A DNA stretch of 64,000 bases, from NCBI RefSeq assembly GCF_900129025.1, contig NZ_FQUM01000003.1, positions 605,902 to 669,901 of the forward strand. Direction: 5' to 3'. The translations under genes were made by a program, and so were the position numbers. Positions 1 to 8,863 of the stretch are shown here, in pieces. Numbering within the stretch: position 1 is the first letter of the stretch; each line of letters opens with the position of its first letter. Source of the DNA: Mariniphaga anaerophila (GTDB lineage: Bacteria > Bacteroidota > Bacteroidia > Bacteroidales > Prolixibacteraceae). The notes beneath the pieces were generated by a model. It made no database searches and was not told the DNA's origin. It worked only from the letters and a program-made list of their open reading frames with translations.

Positions 1-2400
1 GTACCAGTCAAACGGTACATCGCCCTCGCAGACAATCTTCGGGATAGTGTCACGGTATTCCGGGGTAACGTCAAAGTTCAAAGTCAATATGGAATCACAA
101 CCCGCCACGCTGGTTAATGTATGTTCGTAGAAGCCGGCGGAACTGATTTGCTGGCCGTACCAGTCAAACGGCACATCGCCCGCACAGACGGTCATCGGGA
201 TAGTGTCGCGGTATTCAGGGGTCACGTCAAAGTTCAAAGTCAATATGGAATCGCAACCAGCGACGCTGGTTAATGTATGTTCGTAGAAACCGGCGGCACT
301 AATTGATTGGCCGTACCAGTCAAATGGTACATCGCCCTCGCAGACGGTCATCGGGATAGTGTCGCGGTATTCAGGGGTAACGTCAAAGTTCAGGGTTAAT
401 ATGGAATCACAACCTGCGACGCTGGTTAATGTATGTTCATAGAAACCGGCAGCACTGATTTGCTGGCCGTACCAGTCAAACGGCACATCGCCCGAGCAGA
501 CGGTCATCGGGATGGTGTCACGGTATTCCGGGGTAACGTCAAAGTTCAATGTCAGAATCGAGTCACAACCCGCAACGCTCGTTAATGTATGTTCGTAGAA
601 GCCGGCAGCACTGATTTGCTGACCGTACCAATCAAACGGCACATCGCCCGCACAAACAATCATCGGGATAGTGTCGCGGTATTCAGGGGTAACGTCAAAG
701 TTCAGGGTTAATATGGAATCACAACCCGCGACGCTGGTTAATGTGTGTTCATAGAAGCCGGCAGTACTGATTTGCTGGCCATACCAGTCAAACGGTACAT
801 CGCCCTCGCAGACGGTCATCGGAATGGTGTCGCGGTATTCAGGGGTCACGTCAAAGTTCAGGGTCAATATGGAATCACAACCTGCGACGCTGGTTAATGT
901 ATGTTCGTAGAAACCGGCAGCACTGATTTGCTGGCCGTACCAGTCAAACGGCACATCGCCCGAGCAGACGGTCATCGGGATAGTGTCGCGGTATTCCGGG
1001 GTAACGTCGAAGTTCAGGGTCAATATGGAATCACAACCCGCAACGCTCGTTAATGTGTGTTCGTAGAAACCGGCAGAACTGATTTGTTGTCCGTACCAGT
1101 CAAACGGTACGTCGCCCTCGCAGACAATCATCGGGATAGTGTCGCGATATTCAGGTGTAAGGTCAAAATTCAATGTCAATATGGAATCGCAACCCGCAAC
1201 GCTCGTTAATGTATGTTCGTAGAGACCGGCAGAACTGATTTGCTGGCCGTACCAGTCAAACGGTACATCGCCCTCGCAGACAATCATCGGAATGGTGTCG
1301 CGGTATTCCGGGGTAACGTCAAAGTTAAATGTCAAAATCGAGTCACAACCAGCGACGCTCGTTAATGTATGTTCGTAGAAACCGGCAACGCTGATTTGCT
1401 GACCGTACCAGTCAAACGGTACATCGCCCGCACAAACAGTCATCGGGATGGTGTCACGGTACTCAGGCGTAACATCGAAGTTCAGGGTCAATATGGAATC
1501 ACAACCCGCCACGCTGGTTAATGTGTGTTCGTAGAAGCCGGCGGCACTGATTGATTGGCCGTACCAATCAAACGGCACATCGCCCTCGCAGACGGTCATC
1601 GGGATAGTGTCGCGGTATTCAGGTGTAACGTCAAAGTTCAGGGTCAATATGGAATCACAACCTGCGACGCTGGTTAATGTGTGTTCGTAGAAACCGGCGG
1701 CATTAATCTGCTGGCCGTACCAGTCAAACGGTACATCGCCCTCGCAGACAATCATCGGGATAGTGTCACGGTATTCCGGGGTAACGTCAAAGTTCAGGGT
1801 CAATATGGAATCACAGTCGGCGACGCTCGTTAATGTGTGTTCGTAGAAACCGGCGGCATTAATCTGCTGGCCGTACCAGTCAAACGGTACATCGCCCGCA
1901 CAAACAGTCATCGGGATAGTGTCACGATATTCCGGGGTAACGTCAAAGTTCAGGGTCAATATGGAATCACAACCCGCGACGCTGGTTAATGTGTGTTCGT
2001 AGAAACCGGCAGTACTGATTTGCTGGCCGTACCAGTCAAACGGCACATCACCCGCACAAACAGTCATCGGGATAGTGTCACGATATTCCGGGGTAACGTC
2101 AAAGTTCAGGGTCAATATGGAATCACAACCCGCGACGCTGGTTAATGTGTGTTCGTAGAAACCGGCAGTACTGATTTGCTGGCCGTACCAGTCAAACGGC
2201 ACATCACCCGCACAAACAGTCATCGGGATAGTGTCACGATATTCCGGGGTAACGTCAAAGTTCAGGGTCAATATGGAATCACAACCCGCGACGCTGGTTA
2301 ATGTGTGTTCGTAGAAACCGGCGGAACTAATCTGCTGGCCGTACCAGTCAAACGGTACATCGCCCGCACAAACAGTCATCGGGATGGTATCGCGGTAAAT
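1..2400 (-). repeat. Class A 156-bp coding tandem repeat (15 full units plus a partial one)
   Basis: Unit boundaries recur every 156 bp (1, 157, 313, 469 and so on to 2341). Each unit encodes 52 residues that start GQQIS and carry SVAGCDSILTLNFDVTPEYR followed by VCAGDVPFDWY. The units at 2029 and 2185 are almost identical at DNA level, which points to recent tandem duplication or conversion. Most variation among units is a small set of alternating codons, such as cgcccgcacaaa versus cgccctcgcaga. Confidence 0.95.
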
Positions 2401-4917
2401 CGGCGAAACATCCAGATTGACAGTCAGGATAGAATCGCAGCCCGATACCGACTGAAGCGTATCGGAATAGAAACCCGGGAAACTCAGCGACTGTCCCTGC
2501 CACAAATACGGCAATTCATTTTCGCAAGCTATGTAATCAGTGGTATCGCGGTAAATTGGTGAAACATCCAAATTAACCGTCAGGATAGAATCACAGCCCG
2601 ATACCGACTGAAGCGTATCGGAATAGAAACCCGGGAAACTCAACGATTGTCCCTGCCACAAATACGGCAATTCATTTTCGCAAGCTATGTAATCGGTGGT
2701 GTCGCGGTAAATCGGCGAAACATCCAAATTAACCGTCAGGATAGAATCGCAGCCCGCTACCGACTGAAGCGTGTCGGAATAGAAACCCGGAAAACTCAGC
2801 GACTGTCCCTGCCACAAATAAGGCAATTCATTTTCGCAGGCTATGTAATCGGTGGTGTCGCGGTAAATCGGTAAAACATCTAAATTAACCGTCAGTATAG
2901 AATCGCAGCCCGATACCGACTGAAGCGTGTCGGAATAGAAGCCCGGGAAACTCAGCGACTGTCCCTGCCACAAATACGGCAATTCGTTTTCGCAGGCTAT
3001 GTAATCGGTGGTGTCGCGGTAAATCGGCGAAACATCCAAATTAACCGTCAGGATGGAATCGCAACCCGCTACCGACTGAAGCGTGTCGGAATAGAAACCC
3101 GGGAAGCTTAGCGACTGTCCCTGCCACAAATACGGCAATTCGTTTTCGCAGGCTATGTAATCAGTGGTATCGCGGTAAATCGGTGAAACATCCAAATTAA
3201 CCGTCAGGATGGAATCGCAGCCCGATACCGACTGAAGCGTGTCGGAATAGAAACCCGGAAAACTCAGCGACTGTCCCTGCCACAAATAAGGCAATTCATT
3301 TTCGCAGGCTATGTAATCGGTGGTGTCGCGGTAAATCGGTAAAACATCTAAATTAACCGTCAGTATAGAATCGCAGCCCGATACCGACTGAAGCGTGTCG
3401 GAATAGAAGCCCGGGAAACTCAGCGACTGTCCCTGCCACAAATACGGCAATTCGTTTTCGCAGGCTATGTAATCGGTGGTGTCGCGGTAAATCGGCGAAA
3501 CATCCAAATTAACCGTCAGGATGGAATCGCAACCCGCTACCGACTGAAGCGTGTCGGAATAGAAACCCGGGAAGCTTAGCGACTGTCCCTGCCACAAATA
3601 CGGCAATTCGTTTTCGCAGGCTATGTAATCAGTGGTATCGCGGTAAATCGGTGAAACATCCAAATTAACCGTCAGGATGGAATCGCAGCCCGATACCGAC
3701 TGAAGCGTGTCGGAATAGAAACCCGGAAAACTCAATGACTGTCCCTGCCACAAATAAGGCAATTCGTTTTCGCAGGCAATCAGCTCTATTGTATCGCGAG
3801 TGGCCGGGAATACTTCCACCCAAATGGTATCAGAATTATCACACCCATTTTCGTCCGTCACCTTATACACCAGTTGGTAACTGCCTGCCGGAGCATCTCT
3901 AAATTCAGGAGTAGCGCTGTCTGTTGCGCTCAGAAAGGCAATTCCGCCACCAGTCCACAAATGGGTATAAATTCCTGTTCCACCTTCTGAATAACCATTT
4001 AATACAAGAGTATCGCTTTCGCACATTTGCGCCGGGTCCGGAGTTATTTCGACCAACAACTCATCGGGTTGTGTGATATCCGCAGAATCTACTGCGGTAC
4101 ACCCCAGTTCATCGGTAACCGACAAATAATATCTTCCGGAGGCCAGATTGGTAATTTCAGGTGTATCGGCAGTGAATCCATCCGGTCCGGTCCATGCATA
4201 AGTGTAAACTCCTGTCCCTCCTGAGAGACTTGCCAGAACAGAGCCGGCATTTCCGCCGTAGCATGACTGGGAACTTGCTGTCAGAACAATTTCAGGCTGA
4301 CTTAAAATGACATCTACCGTTGAGATAGCTGGTTCACAACTCCCGGCGCTTCCCCGTCCGATGGCGGCGAGCGAAAGTGTAACACTGCCGGCAGCCAAAT
4401 CATTTTCGCCGGGGAAATAGGTCGGGCGGACTGCGCTAGCGTCACTGAAAGTCCCGTCTCCAAACGATGTCCAAATCAACACCGAATAATTGGATGCCGT
4501 GGCTTCCTCCAAAAAGATACTCTGACCGGCACAGGCCAGAATTTCATTACCGGCAAAGGCATCGGGAGCGGGAACAACTTCCACCTCGCCCAGCTCGTTG
4601 TTCACACAATCGTGCGAACTGGTTTGCTCGGCAGAAAGGCTGTAAATTCCAGGTTCAATATCCCAGAGAATAATAACTTCACTTCCCTGAATAGGTAGTC
4701 CGTCGCGGGTATCTGTAAAATCAGACCACTCGAACCTTGACGGAGTTACAATGGTACCATCTTCGGCCTCCAGTTGCCACACCCATGTTGAGCCCGGCTC
4801 CCCGTCGATACGATAGGTGCGTTCTGCACCCCGGCATACGGTATCAAATACCTGTCCGGTAGCTTTTGTTGCAGCCACCAGAAGGATTATCATGAATATG
4901 TATGCCAGCCGTTTCAC
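1..4917 (-). CDS. Giant secreted tandem-repeat surface protein (3' end beyond window)
   Basis: The reading frame stays open from a GTG at 4917 down to base 1, so at least 1639 residues are seen and the C-terminus is missing. GTG is chosen because an in-frame TAG lies two codons upstream and because it gives a good signal peptide (VKRLAYIFMIILLVAA, cleavage near ATGQ); the next ATG (4893) would cut into it. Residues about 22-378 are Ig/PKD-like, with an SprB-type repeat (SCYGGNAGSV to DITQPDEL). From about residue 380 the protein is a pure array of 52-residue units in two sequence classes, each with a CDSILT core and two cysteines. It is probably a type IX-secreted adhesin or stalk, and its sorting domain, if any, lies outside the window. 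The 232-residue secreted protein upstream is 65 bp away, so the two are probably cotranscribed. The molecular function is unknown. Confidence 0.85.
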   Translation of the reverse strand, partial: MKRLAYIFMIILLVAATKATGQVFDTVCRGAERTYRIDGEPGSTWVWQLEAEDGTIVTPSRFEWSDFTDTRDGLPIQGSEVIILWDIEPGIYSLSAEQTSSHDCVNNELGEVEVVPAPDAFAGNEILACAGQSIFLEEATASNYSVLIWTSFGDGTFSDASAVRPTYFPGENDLAAGSVTLSLAAIGRGSAGSCEPAISTVDVILSQPEIVLTASSQSCYGGNAGSVLASLSGGTGVYTYAWTGPDGFTADTPEITNLASGRYYLSVTDELGCTAVDSADITQPDELLVEITPDPAQMCESDTLVLNGYSEGGTGIYTHLWTGGGIAFLSATDSATPEFRDAPAGSYQLVYKVTDENGCDNSDTIWVEVFPATRDTIELIACENELPYLWQGQSLSFPGFYSDTLQSVSGCDSILTVNLDVSPIYRDTTDYIACENELPYLWQGQSLSFPGFYSDTLQSVAGCDSILTVNLDVSPIYRDTTDYIACENELPYLWQGQSLSFPGFYSDTLQSVSGCDSILTVNLDVLPIYRDTTDYIACENELPYLWQGQSLSFPGFYSDTLQSVSGCDSILTVNLDVSPIYRDTTDYIACENELPYLWQGQSLSFPGFYSDTLQSVAGCDSILTVNLDVSPIYRDTTDYIACENELPYLWQGQSLSFPGFYSDTLQSVSGCDSILTVNLDVLPIYRDTTDYIACENELPYLWQGQSLSFPGFYSDTLQSVAGCDSILTVNLDVSPIYRDTTDYIACENELPYLWQGQSLSFPGFYSDTLQSVSGCDSILTVNLDVSPIYRDTTDYIACENELPYLWQGQSLSFPGFYSDTLQSVSGCDSILTVNLDVSPIYRDTIPMTVCAGDVPFDWYGQQISSAGFYEHTLTSVAGCDSILTLNFDVTPEYRDTIPMTVCAGDVPFDWYGQQISTAGFYEHTLTSVAGCDSILTLNFDVTPEYRDTIPMTVCAGDVPFDWYGQQISTAGFYEHTLTSVAGCDSILTLNFDVTPEYRDTIPMTVCAGDVPFDWYGQQINAAGFYEHTLTSVADCDSILTLNFDVTPEYRDTIPMIVCEGDVPFDWYGQQINAAGFYEHTLTSVAGCDSILTLNFDVTPEYRDTIPMTVCEGDVPFDWYGQSISAAGFYEHTLTSVAGCDSILTLNFDVTPEYRDTIPMTVCAGDVPFDWYGQQISVAGFYEHTLTSVAGCDSILTFNFDVTPEYRDTIPMIVCEGDVPFDWYGQQISSAGLYEHTLTSVAGCDSILTLNFDLTPEYRDTIPMIVCEGDVPFDWYGQQISSAGFYEHTLTSVAGCDSILTLNFDVTPEYRDTIPMTVCSGDVPFDWYGQQISAAGFYEHTLTSVAGCDSILTLNFDVTPEYRDTIPMTVCEGDVPFDWYGQQISTAGFYEHTLTSVAGCDSILTLNFDVTPEYRDTIPMIVCAGDVPFDWYGQQISAAGFYEHTLTSVAGCDSILTLNFDVTPEYRDTIPMTVCSGDVPFDWYGQQISAAGFYEHTLTSVAGCDSILTLNFDVTPEYRDTIPMTVCEGDVPFDWYGQSISAAGFYEHTLTSVAGCDSILTLNFDVTPEYRDTIPMTVCAGDVPFDWYGQQISSAGFYEHTLTSVAGCDSILTLNFDVTPEYRDTIPKIVCEGDVPFDWY
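2401..3785 (-). repeat. Class B 156-bp coding tandem repeat (9 units)
   Basis: There are nine units with the same 156-bp period as class A but a different sequence. They encode 52 residues with YIACENELPYLWQGQSLS, GFYSDTLQSVSGCDSILT and VNLDVSPIYRDT. The shared period, the CDSILT core and the GFY..TL..V positions show that classes A and B descend from one ancestral unit. Class B is nearer the N-terminus, and the switch between classes is sharp at about 2400. Confidence 0.95.
2873..3780 (-). repeat. 468-bp higher-order duplication inside class B
   Basis: The three units beginning at 2873, 3029 and 3185 reappear in the same order at 3341, 3497 and 3653 with the same private variants, for example the aaaacatcta variant in the first unit and gggaagctta in the second. 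This three-unit block duplication is younger than the single-unit expansion. Confidence 0.85.
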
Positions 4918-4982
4918 TTTTTTCTAGTCTATTTTATTATCGTTTTGGTATTGATTTCAAAATTATCAGTTTCAATCATTTA

Positions 4983-5681
4983 TCAATCTTCCTTAATGTA
5001 AATTTTTGAGTTAACAGGTGTTGGATGAATAACCACTCCAATTTTTTGCGGTACCGTGTATGTATTTACCGTGCACTGGTCGGTTACTTCCATAATCCAG
5101 AAATCGGTTGTTCCCGGCTCTAGCACAGGCAGCGGTGCGAAATAAACAGGGTCAGTTAATCCGTTTAGGTTGACTTGGGCGGTTCCGTCGCCATAGGTGT
5201 ACGTGACATCCCACGGCCCCCGCCCGGTGAGGATAATTTTTATCTCGGCCGGATCTCCGTAACAGTAGTCATCTGCTTCGATGGTTGCTTCGGGTTTAGA
5301 TTCTTCAACATCGATAAGGAATACCAGCAAATTGTTGGTACAGGCCACTTCATCCCAAACCATTACCCGGAGGAAATAACGTCCCGGGTCGAGGAAGTTT
5401 ACACGAACCGTTGACCCCTGGTACATTCCATTTTCGAAATAAGGGGTTGGCCCTACATTGCCATCGTTGGTGGCAAAGTTTACCGTATTCCAGTCCAGTT
5501 CGGTGTACAGGTGCCAGGTGTACCGGTCGCCGGGCATTTCCACTACGCTGAATTCGTATGAGTCGCACTGATCTACAATAATATGCTGCACCGGTTTCTG
5601 AGCCATGGCAGACGCCACAACCAGAACCCCCAGAAGAATTCCCGGGATCCGACACATCATATGGTAAATCAGTTTTCTCAT
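4983..5681 (-). CDS. Secreted Ig/PKD-like protein, 232 aa
   Basis: The protein has a signal peptide (MRKLIYHMMCRIPGILLGVLVVASAMAQ spans about residues 1-28). The mature part is beta-rich with scattered cysteines (VDQCDSYEF, DEVACTNN, DDYCYGD, TDQCTVN) and a glycine-rich PKD-like stretch (GRGPWDVTYTYGDG). No enzyme motif and no type IX sorting domain are seen. It ends shortly after a P-T-P strand (HPTPVNSKIYIKED), much like the two larger secreted proteins upstream, which end after TPRPEI. It sits directly before the tandem-repeat giant, and the RAYT/REP block separates it from the 384-residue gene. I do not recognise a specific family; a structural subunit of the surface assembly is a guess. 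Confidence 0.75.
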   Translation of the reverse strand: MRKLIYHMMCRIPGILLGVLVVASAMAQKPVQHIIVDQCDSYEFSVVEMPGDRYTWHLYTELDWNTVNFATNDGNVGPTPYFENGMYQGSTVRVNFLDPGRYFLRVMVWDEVACTNNLLVFLIDVEESKPEATIEADDYCYGDPAEIKIILTGRGPWDVTYTYGDGTAQVNLNGLTDPVYFAPLPVLEPGTTDFWIMEVTDQCTVNTYTVPQKIGVVIHPTPVNSKIYIKED

Positions 5682-5696
5682 CTAATAATAATTATA

Positions 5697-7058
5697 TCAC
5701 TTCCGTTCCAAGTTATCAGGCATTACTTTTTTCGCCTTTACTTTATCAGAGTTCGTGAGCTTAGCGTTCGTTTCTTCTTTCCCGACGTTGTCAGGTGTTG
5801 CACACGCTGACAAGTCTGAATCTGAAGCATCGGCTTTTAAACAAGCTGAAGAAACACAAGTTTCCAGCGGCTCCTTTTTTTGGATTCCAGAAATTACTTC
5901 TGAATTTTTCAACCTGTCAGCGTCGTCAGACCTGACAGCGTTGATGCTCGCTGAAACATGCGAAGACTTGTTCTTCTTGTTGACGTTGTCAGGTGTTGCA
6001 CACGCTGACAAGTCTGAATCTGAAGCATCGGCTTTTAAACAAGCTGAAGAAACACAAGTTTCCAGCGGCTCCTTTTTTTGGATTCCAGAAATTACTTCTG
6101 AATTTTTCAACCTGTCAGCGTCGCCAGACCTGACAGCGTTTAAACCCGCTGAAACGTTCAAAGCCTTGTTCTTCTTGTTGACGTTGTCAGATGCTGCGCA
6201 TGCTGACAAGTCTGTTCTGCCGGGAACTTCTATTTCGGTTGTATAATCGACTGCATTCAAATCCAGCCATTCTTCCATTTCTTCTACATCAATTTCTTGG
6301 GTGTGTTGATTTTCAAAATTATTTCGTTCATTAAACAGGCTCAATACAACTTCGCGTTTAAATTTTGTAGGTTTATTTGAAATACAAGTTAAATAGCTCG
6401 ACCAGGGATACTCCAGCAGGTGGGTGCAGAATCCGTGATGAACAGGATTGTTATGAACATACAGGATGACCTTTTTCAAATACGCCTCATTACGTATCTG
6501 CTTCCGCTTAAACGGACGTTCGAATAAATTACCTGTCCCTTCAGTGATTTTATTGAAATAGCGGGTGTAAGCATTGAAAAGGTGTGAGAAATGACGATGT
6601 AACACCGGCTTTTTCATTTCCGCGTTATCAGAAATTTCGCATTCCGACATCTCAACCGTTTCCCACTTATGGGCTTCAAACCAGGCCTTATCTCTCTTTC
6701 CCACGCTCACGTCAGCCATATTTTTTTCAGCATTGCCGGAATCGCCAGACGCTGCCATATCTACGGAATCAACCTTCGGCCGATAAATATCCCGAACAAA
6801 AGTGTTCTGCTGCAACCCCGGATTGGCATACTTATAAACCACGTTCTCTTTTAGCCGAACGACCAAATGGAAATGATTTGGCATCAGCACCCAGGCAAAA
6901 GTCTCGGCCACCGGCGAAATATACTTGTCGTACAACGCCAGGAAATGCTCGTAATGAACCGGCTCCAAAAACAGATCTCTCCGGTTATTGCCACGATTAT
7001 AGATGTGATAATATTTCCCGTTTATCAATCTCTCGTATTTCATTTCATTACCTTCCAT
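5697..7058 (-). CDS. REP-associated tyrosine transposase (RAYT, Y1 family) with REP-encoded C-terminal tail
   Basis: Residues 1 to about 280 match the TnpA_REP/IS200-like Y1 family: YYHIYNRGNNR near the start, the metal-binding His-x-His (H62, H64 in MPNHFHLVVR), and a candidate catalytic tyrosine (Y200) in the block LYVHNNPVHHGF before EYPWSSY. These enzymes nick and join single-stranded REP hairpins. A loop of about 60 residues (about 90-150) is long for the family. From residue 282 onward the frame reads through REP array 1 (DLSACA..DNV and INAVRS.DADRL), adding about 170 residues that are probably not part of the enzyme. The ATG at 7043 is an alternative start. The gene interrupts the surface-protein locus and is surrounded by its likely substrates. 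Confidence 0.85.
   Translation of the reverse strand: MEGNEMKYERLINGKYYHIYNRGNNRRDLFLEPVHYEHFLALYDKYISPVAETFAWVLMPNHFHLVVRLKENVVYKYANPGLQQNTFVRDIYRPKVDSVDMAASGDSGNAEKNMADVSVGKRDKAWFEAHKWETVEMSECEISDNAEMKKPVLHRHFSHLFNAYTRYFNKITEGTGNLFERPFKRKQIRNEAYLKKVILYVHNNPVHHGFCTHLLEYPWSSYLTCISNKPTKFKREVVLSLFNERNNFENQHTQEIDVEEMEEWLDLNAVDYTTEIEVPGRTDLSACAASDNVNKKNKALNVSAGLNAVRSGDADRLKNSEVISGIQKKEPLETCVSSACLKADASDSDLSACATPDNVNKKNKSSHVSASINAVRSDDADRLKNSEVISGIQKKEPLETCVSSACLKADASDSDLSACATPDNVGKEETNAKLTNSDKVKAKKVMPDNLERK
5783..6216 (-). repeat. REP hairpin array 1 (198-bp period)
   Basis: Three copies of hairpin 1 (TTGTCAG-N12-CTGACAA) and two of hairpin 2 (CTGTCAG-N11-CTGACAG) lie in the 3' part of the RAYT frame. 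Successive GACAAGTCTG marks lie at 5809, 6007 and 6205, exactly 198 bp apart. The two 198-bp units are nearly identical, so the array grew by recent duplication. Confidence 0.9.
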
Positions 7059-7094
7059 TCCTTTAATTCATCACACAAAACTTCTGCCTTCCCT

Positions 7095-8040
7095 AACCTG
7101 TCAGCGTCGCCAGACCTGACAGCGTTGATGCTCGCTGAAACGTTCGAAGTCTTTCTGCTTCTCCCGACGTTGTCAGATGTTGCGCATGCTGACAAGTCTA
7201 AGCCTGAACCTGAACCAAGACTGTCGCCGTTCAAACAAATCGGATAAACTGAAATTTCCTGTTGTTTCATTTTTATATCGTCAAACAATGCATAGCACTT
7301 CCCTAACCTGTCAGCGTCGCCAGACCTGACAGCGTTTAAACCCGCTAAAACACGCGAAGACTTGTTGTTCGTCCCGACGTTGTCAGATGTTGCGCATGCT
7401 GACAAGTCTAAGCCTGAATTCAAATCAAACCTGTCGCCGTTCAAACAAATTGGATAAGCTGAAATTTCCTGTTGTTTCATTTTTATATCGTCAAACAATG
7501 CATAGCACTCCCCCAACCTGTCAGCGTCGTCAGACCTGACAGCGTTTAAACCCGCTGAAACATGCGAAGACTTGTTGTTCTTCCCGACGTTATCAGATGT
7601 TGCGCATGCTGACAAGTCTAAGCCTGAATTCAAATCAAACCTGTCGCCGTTCAAACAAATCGGATAAGCTGAAATTTCCTGCTGCTTCATTTTTATATCG
7701 TCAAACAATGCATAGCACTCCCCTAACCTGTCAGCGTCGCCAGACCTGACAGCGTTGATGCTCGCTGAAACGTTCGAAGTCTTTCTGCTTCTCCCGACGT
7801 TGTCAGATGATGCGCATGCTGACAAGTCTAAGCCTGAATTCAAATCAAACCTGTCGCCGTTCAAACAAATTGGATAAGCTGAAATTTCCTGTTGTTTCAT
7901 TTTTATATTGTCAAACAATGCATAGCACTCCCCTAACCTGTCAGCGTCGCCAGACCTGACAGCGTTTAAACCCGCTGAAACATGCGAAGACTTGTTGTTC
8001 GTCCCGACGTTGTCAGATGTTGCGCATGCTGACAAGTCTT
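7095..8040 (-). repeat. REP hairpin array 2 (210-bp period, about 5 units)
   Basis: GACAAGTCT marks recur at 7191, 7401, 7611, 7821 and 8031, all 210 bp apart. Each unit has hairpin 2 (CTGTCAG-N11-CTGACAG), a spacer of about 35 bp, hairpin 1 (TTGTCAG-N12-CTGACAA) and a longer unique-looking spacer that is itself conserved across the array. This is the layout of a BIME-like REP cluster beside its RAYT. A long minus-strand frame covers the array but is judged non-coding. Confidence 0.9.
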
Positions 8041-8863
8041 TATCCCATGCGGGGTTGTTGCCCCATGGCCGGGATGCTGCCAAAATTGTTTCGCGCGGAA
8101 GCAAAAACATCCTTCCCGGCGGCGTGCGTCCGCGTATTGGCATAGCGTTGCCATATTCTGACGGAGCCCGTTTTGTTGGTCTCGCGGGGCCATGCCTTGC
8201 CCTGTCGGGCGGATCGGTTCCGTCACGAATATGCAGCTTTGTACCGTCGCGAATGCGCAGAATCGTTCTGCTGCCGGGATGCAAAAATGCGTCGGCCCCG
8301 GTTGCAGGGAGACACCGTTTCCCCAGGGTGGGCATGCCTCTGGCATAAGGCCCGTTTCGTGTGGCGGGCGGCCCTTTTTTCGGAATATGTATTTCTATCA
8401 TACTACCATTACTATTTTTTAAGGTATTTGATGAAACGCACCACAACCGCTATTTTGCTGCGGCAAAAATATCAATCGTTGTTTGCTTCATTTGCCAAAT
8501 CCGTTAATAACTGCAAAACTCATGTTGTAAACGTCAGACTCAGGCCTCTTCCCCGCGCCCGGTTTCGGTGCCGGGAAACCCGTTCCCGTGCTGCGGAAAC
8601 AGCGGTACAGAAGAAGTGCTTTGCATCTTTTCGTTTTCAACCTTTTACTGCTTTACATTTTTAAACACTGCTCGTTTCATTCCTTTTTGGTGGAGCGGGC
8701 AGGCGCCTTTGGTGGCGGGCATTTGTTGCTGCCGGCAAAAGCCAATTACAACCAATCCCCGTTTTCCTCCGGACTTCCCGCGCACCCCGCACCCCGGCTC
8801 CTTTCAAATTAGCGGACAACCGGGATGCGGCGCGGAATGAAAAAGCAAAATCAAACTCTAACC
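8041..8863. other. Gene-free, palindrome-rich spacer
   Basis: I find no convincing gene. The left half is G/C-rich and full of short hairpins, such as GGGG-TTGTTG-CCCC flanked by CCAT/ATGG (8045-8068) and TGGCA-N6-TGCCA near 8140. A 24-bp direct repeat starts at 8220 and 8244 (CCGTCACGAATATGCAG versus CCGTCGCGAATGCGCAG). The open frames here have protein-like length only because stop codons are rare in G/C-rich repeats. It is probably decayed mobile or repeat DNA between the 384-residue gene and REP array 2. Confidence 0.6.

Noticed and set aside
2305..2874. Plus-strand open frames with repeated FIFASYVI
   Set aside because: They are antisense readings of the class B coding repeats.
1..3785. 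Tandem 156-bp array considered as non-coding satellite
   Set aside because: A single minus-strand frame is open through all units, the period is exactly 52 codons, cysteines and the CDSILT core are kept, and a signal peptide and start precede it.
5755..6246. Plus-strand open frame opposite the RAYT tail
   Set aside because: It is the complementary reading of the REP units, with no start context or similarity.
6690..6780. Decayed REP inside the long loop of the RAYT
   Set aside because: A short ATCGCCAGACGCTG stretch resembles part of hairpin 2, but the stem arms are absent; too weak to call.
5783..8040. Regularly spaced repeats considered as a CRISPR array
   Set aside because: Spacers are conserved between units rather than unique, periods are 198-210 bp, repeats are paired hairpins, and there are no cas genes in the window.
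7040..8446. Open frame of 468 codons on the minus strand over REP array 2
   Set aside because: It is built of 210-bp REP units plus G/C-rich hairpin sequence, with no signal peptide or domain. Differences between REP copies preserve base pairing rather than residues.
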